From contig ML677373.1 in the NCBI GenBank assembly GCA_007922305.1, positions 18,943,545 through 19,007,544 on the forward strand: a DNA stretch of 64,000 bases, in the 5' to 3' direction. The translations under genes were made by a program, and so were the position numbers. Position 1 is the stretch's first letter. Each line of letters starts with the position of its first letter. The notes below the pieces were generated by a model, which saw only the letters and a program-made list of their open reading frames with translations, searched no databases and had not been told where the DNA came from. Source of the DNA: Dermatemys mawii (lineage: Eukaryota > Chordata > Testudines > Dermatemydidae). This document shows, in pieces, positions 59,376-64,000 of this stretch.

Positions 59376-61444
59376 AGTGCTTTTGACTGGAGGTAGCAGA
59401 GGGGGCCTTTATTAGCTGGAGGCAGAGGAAGATGCACTAGGGAAGAAAGCTGAGTTGTTAATGAGGGAATCAGAGGAAAAGCGATGGTTTAGAGATAAGT
59501 TACCAATTCACAACAGGGGAGAGACGGGAGAGATTCTCTAAAAACGGATCGTCTTTTAGGTCTCTCAGAGGACAAAGTAAAACAATAGGAAATGGCTTAT
59601 TCAACACGTCTACCTGATCCTTGAGCTAGCCGCAGAATTACCTGAGCCAGCCTGACCTAGTTTCACTTGCTTCATGATCTGCGATGACACAAATGTGGGT
59701 TTTTGCATTTCTAATTGCAAAACTGTATTGACATGAATAAAGCATAACCCACTGGGGATGTGACCTACTTTTCCCCAAAAGATGAAAACAAGTATTCACG
59801 TTTTTATTTTATTGTATTTCAACTATTTTGAGTCAGGCAGAGATATTGAACCCATCAGTGGGAAATCCATGCCTGTCACACTGCTGTGGGCTTAGTTTTT
59901 TTTTTAAATATTCACATGTTCGTTGACATAATTTTCAAATTTTGCATTTCCATGCTGGAGCCTTTAACCTTCAAATGCTGCAGAGTGGCTTTGACAGTAC
60001 ATTATTTATATGGAAATAAATGATTTGATGAAGGTTTCTCTGTATTTGTTCTGCACTAGCTGAGATTGTTTTGCTATTTATCTAAATTATGAATAATAAT
60101 GAATAATATATAATGCTATTGTCCTGCATAAACATGAGGCCTTTTTTTAAATTCACAAACCACCCCAAAAGGGGCACGCAGAACTCCCAACAAGCAGCAT
60201 AATAAACCATGTAATTCCCTTTTAAAGTATAAGCAGAAATCAGATTTCACTCTAGCTTGGGTGTGTCTAGCTTTAAAACAGTACATTTACTTAAAACTTG
60301 ATATCAAATGTTAATTGCAGCTGCATGACATTCCATACTATGTACCCTCTAATTGTGCTGGGCTTGACTTGATATAACAGCAGAGCATTAGCCTTGTTAT
60401 TTATGTGGGGCCAGAGTCTGTCACCCATACCACACCATTTGTGCTGCCCAGAGGGGTAGCAGCATCATGTCTGTGGCAGCAGAGTTGTCCCTTGCTCCAC
60501 TGTATTCTGTGTTGGGGGCAGGTCACAATCCTGTCCTTTAACAGGAGCAGGGTTGGGCCCTGTCTGAACCCTCCACTTCCATTGTGACTGCAGGGCACTC
60601 AGCAGCTCAAAGAACTGGGCTCTTGATACAGATCGCTGAAAAGCCATCAGATGGGAACCACTCTCTCATCCCCAAAATGGACCACACTCTCACCTACATC
60701 AGCTGGGATTGGTGACCTGGAGGTGAAGTTGCTTTGTTTTAGCCCGTACCACAAGACGGCTGGGGAGGCTTGGTAAAATAGAGCTTGTGAATTAGTATGG
60801 TGTGATGTGTAACTAGCACTTTTGCTACAGCTCTTCTGCACTGCTGCTTCAAAGCCTCTGAAAACAATAGCTGAGGATTAATTCAATCATGTGCCTGATC
60901 TCTGATCCCCAGTTGACTGGGTGAGCTTTGTGATCTGCTTGTAAACACCAAGCTGCTCATCTTTTTTGGCCTACCTTTTGAAGCTCCTACTGAGCTGTTG
61001 CGTATCTAACAGTTATTAGGCTCAGTGTGACAGTGACACGTTGGGTTTGGGAAATGCACAAAAAAGCACCCTGATTCTCACTAAGAATTTCAGGCCCAGT
61101 CACCCTTGCCAATTCCTTCAGCCAAGGGGTTGAAATGAGCGGAAAAAAACCCAAGTGATCTTAAATATCTTAGGAGGAAGGAACCCCCTCCCTGGAACCT
61201 TGCAGAAACCACTTTACATGGACTCTACAGATTCTGGAGCATTGAAGATCTAGTCGGTGCAACAGCATCCTCTGGCCAACGATCAGAGGAATCTCTCCAG
61301 GTATTAATATTTAATTAATATTTAGTTAATTTGATATTAACCCACTGCGAGCCAGATGAGGATGAAAAAGCCATGGCCTCAGGGCTTCAAGGAAAGCAGG
61401 CAGTCTAGGGAGTATCAAGTTCCCAGAGCTCTGTAGACATCCTG

Positions 61445-61612
61445 TTTAGTGGTCAGAGCATGGGATTGGGAGCTGGGACTTCTGAATTGCAGTCTTACTT
61501 CCGACTTAACGAGCAAATCACTTCACCTCTTTGTACCTCCATTTATCCATCTATAATGCTGAGATAATACTTTTTATCTCACAAAGGAGATGTAAAAGTC
61601 TTATAAATGTGT
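61445..61612 (+). repeat. MIR-like SINE, sense
   Basis: AGTGGTCAGAGCATGGGATT, AGCTGGGACTTCTGAATTGC, CGAGCAAATCACTTCACCTC, TGTACCTCCATTTATCCATC and GATAATACTTTTTATCTCAC follow the sense SINE order. Confidence 0.62.
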
Positions 61613-62073
61613 GGATATTCTCCAGTAAATTGCACTATCAAAATACTGCAACAAACTTGCTGCTCCAGCACCCTCCACCCCTTTGTAGCTAGATGTGGGG
61701 CTGCAGCAACTTTGCCTCAGTTTGCCCAGGATTTGGACTACTTCAATTGCAGGCGTGACTGGGCCCTGCAGCCAGACCACTTTACCACTGGCAGGGCCTT
61801 AGAGTTTTCTTTTTAACCAAGATCCAACAGACGTAGGAAAACAACCAAACCTTCAGTCCAGCTAAGCTCAGCTCTGGTCTGGTCTCTTTCCACACCTTAC
61901 CCCGGCTCCCATGCCTCAACCAATACCACAGACACTCTCCTCCACTGGCTCAGGGGTTCAGGCCGACTGCCACTCATCAGTGTTCTGTTCCCAGTCCCAC
62001 TGAAGTCAATGGGACTGAAACATGTGCTTAGGTACTTTGCTGGTTAGGACTGGAGCACTGAATTAGGGACCTT

Positions 62074-62305
62074 AGACTATGTTGACACACAGACTTGCAC
62101 CAGTTTAAATAAATATTGTGCTTTTATTTCAGTTCATGAGCCATTTATTTCAGTTTAGTTTAAACCTACTCCTGATCAACTTAAGATAAACTGAAATAAG
62201 TCTGGTTTAAACTGAAATAAGCGTGTCCATGTAGCTTTTTGCATTGGTTTTAACTAAATCCAATTAAAACATTGGACTGGCGCAACCCTGAATGCAGACA
62301 AGTCC
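62074..62305. mobile_element. MITE with inner TTTCAGTTTA palindromes
   Basis: ACTTGCACCAGTTTAA near the left end matches, inverted, ACTGGCGCAACCCTGAATGC near the right end, followed outward by CAGACAAGTCC. ATTTCAGTTTAGTTTAAAC and GTTTAAACTGAAATAAG pair inside. Confidence 0.6.
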
Positions 62306-62934
62306 CGAAAGACCATCCCTTTCCTCCCACCCCATTCACATGATGAATTCCCTGTTTTAAAAATGCATTTGATGGGCCCTGCCCTGAATTAAAGATTGAG
62401 AGCAGTCGCCTGTCAACACAGCTGCAAGACTTCTCAGGGGATGATGCCAATACTGACGGATTATCGGGGAATAACCTGCAATGCTGCACTGTCTGTGCAC
62501 CTGATCACAGGTGAATTATTCATACTCGTACGTTCTCTTGAAAGCGATACAATGGAGAGGCTGACAAAGTATAGGGTTGGTTTTTTTTAGAATATTTGGT
62601 TTCACCTGCAGAATGGTGCGTAAATGTCAGTACAATACAAATCACACAAAGTTTGAAAACTTCCCATTGGATCAAATGTATTATTTATTTAACACGTACC
62701 ACCAGAAAATCACTCTGACAACACTCTATCGTTCTGCCTTTTACCTTTTCTTTGAAATGCAGCTTCCATCTATTAAGGAGAAAAAGTTTTCCCTGCCTCG
62801 GGAAGTTTAATAAAACCAAACGAATTGGTCACAGACTTTGTAAGGCTGTATGAGCATGAAAAACAGAAACAATGTTTGGCTGGAGCTTTGAATTAAGCTG
62901 TTAGCAAGCATTCAGGGCTATACCCTGCACCTAG

Positions 62935-63030
62935 TTAAACTGGATGTAAATCTGAAGTCACACTGTTCCTGTCAGTGGAATTACTCTAGATTTATGCCAG
63001 TTGACATGAAAGCAGATTTGGGCCTTTTAT
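62935..63030. repeat. Palindromic 'TTACACCAG' ancient repeat
   Basis: AACTGGATGTAAATCTGAAG and ATTACTCTAGATTTATGCCA face each other, ending in GCAGATTTGGGCC. It is the same type as 10585-10675. Confidence 0.4.
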
Positions 63031-63365
63031 GCCTTCAGTGAGTTTCACTGGATTCAAACGTCTGGTGCAAACCCATGCCATGCGGGTAATCCCCGCTTTA
63101 GCGATGCATACACAACAATCATTGTGATTCAGGAATGCATTTAAGTGCTTTGCTGAATCAGGGCCTTTGCTAATACAAAGCTGACTGGAGTCAACGGAAG
63201 GGCTCCTAACTGGCTTCAGTGGGGCTTGGATTGGGAGCTCCCTCTGAAGTGGGATCCAGTACAACCCCTGGAGGCCCTGGTAGAGAACGCCACAGTTATC
63301 TGATGAATGCAGGGGCAGACTCGTGGTGTGCTCCTCTGGATGTTCTATTTTTATGGTTCATTGTG

Positions 63366-63386
63366 GTGTGTGTGTGTGGGGGGGAA
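63366..63386. repeat. (GT)n followed by G run
   Basis: Five to six GT units run into a G tract of eight to nine bases. Confidence 0.8.
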
Positions 63387-64000
63387 GCACTGATGCTTCA
63401 GTTGGGAGTTATCTCTGTAGATAGCTCTGTGACTGTTCCTAACTCTGCAGGGGGCTGAGTGGCAGGCACTGCAAAAATAACACTGTGACCTTTGAGTTCT
63501 GTAACCAGAAAAGAAGAATGGCTGCACCTCACTATAGGTAATGTTCCTTTGTGATCGATTGGTACTGTTCGCACTGGATCCGATACTGCTCTCATTAAAG
63601 TCAAGGAAGTTTTACCACTGACTTCAATGAGAGACCCAACAGTGTATTAAGGAAAGCCCAGATGAATAAAAAGAAACTACAAGTCTGCATAGGAAAAGAG
63701 GCTCCAGAATGAAAAACTGTTTAGTCTGCTGCCGTATGAATGGAGTATCTCCATCCCTGTACCCCAGAGCTGACCGCTCAGCTTCCCTAGTAAGAGTGGC
63801 ACGAAGAGCCATTCTGTTTCGTATGACTTCAGCATACACAGTCCACATCCAGCTCAGCTAATTTGCAGAAAGGCAAACTCAAGAAAGACTCCTCAAAGAG
63901 CTTGTGTCATTCACAGGAACATGAAACAACAAAAAAAATAACTCCCAGAGAACAAATGATGCTGCAATACAATCTGAAAAAGGCCCAACGTCCCTATTAC

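Larger units (their letters stand above)
57707..61444. other. Intergenic, mostly unrecognised
   Basis: Contains the SINE at 58380 and CR1 scrap at 59328. 58800-58950 and 59850-60140 are repeat-free and A+T-rich. Confidence 0.45.
62306..64000. other. Intergenic to window end
   Basis: One palindromic repeat (62935) and a GT run (63366) are the only recognised features. No CACNG5 exon is visible. Confidence 0.5.

Noticed and set aside
19561..64000. CACNG5 exons expected upstream by synteny
   Set aside because: No minus-strand frame shows the gamma-5 transmembrane or C-terminal features, so the gene is presumably beyond 64000.
1..64000. CRISPR array, operon, tRNA or rRNA genes
   Set aside because: No regularly spaced repeats, no tightly packed frames, and no cloverleaf or rRNA core sequence were seen. 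The tRNA-like pieces are SINE heads.

Overview
The window is vertebrate nuclear DNA. It is A+T-rich, dominated by interspersed repeats, and has no bacterial-type gene packing. Repeat identity points to a reptile, most probably a turtle (inference). The evidence is sauropsid CR1 3' ends, several copies of a Penelope-like element tail of the type common in turtles, TIR-bounded hAT-like MITEs, and tRNA-derived SINEs with a MIR-like body.

Only one protein-coding exon is supported. It is exon 1 of CACNG4 (TARP gamma-4, an AMPA-receptor/calcium-channel auxiliary subunit) on the minus strand at 18565-18790. It has a strong Kozak start, a GT splice donor and a CpG-island promoter at about 17680-19560. 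The gene is read toward low coordinates, so 1-18564 is the start of intron 1. I found no exon 2 there. The 45 kb from 18800 to 64000 is upstream intergenic DNA. In other amniotes CACNG5 lies in that direction, but none of its exons is visible.

Regions. 1-17.7 kb: intron 1, with MITEs, antisense SINEs, a tiny Penelope-like insertion (13413-13498) and a tandem duplication across a SINE/MITE junction. 17.7-19.6 kb: CpG island with exon 1, an overlapping uORF, two RFX-type X-boxes just inside intron 1 and a 22-bp minisatellite. 19.6-34.4 kb: repeat-rich upstream DNA with a LINE ORF2 tail, a CR1 3' end, a Penelope-like tail carrying a hammerhead-ribozyme-like core, a MITE nested in a SINE, and a 1.06-kb Penelope-like copy encoding a GIY-YIG endonuclease between 13-bp target duplications. 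34.4-51 kb: mostly unrecognised sequence with scattered MITEs. 51-54 kb: a small Penelope-like insertion and several CR1 pieces, two of them forming inverted arms. 55.5-57.7 kb: a SINE inside a MITE, then a 1.28-kb solo LTR with a 5-bp target duplication. 57.7-64 kb: mostly unrecognised, with SINE and MITE remnants.

There is no operon, CRISPR array, recognisable tRNA or rRNA gene. The most interesting material is the transposon biology (ribozyme-like tails, Penelope-like insertions with clear target duplications, nested insertions) and the promoter architecture of CACNG4.
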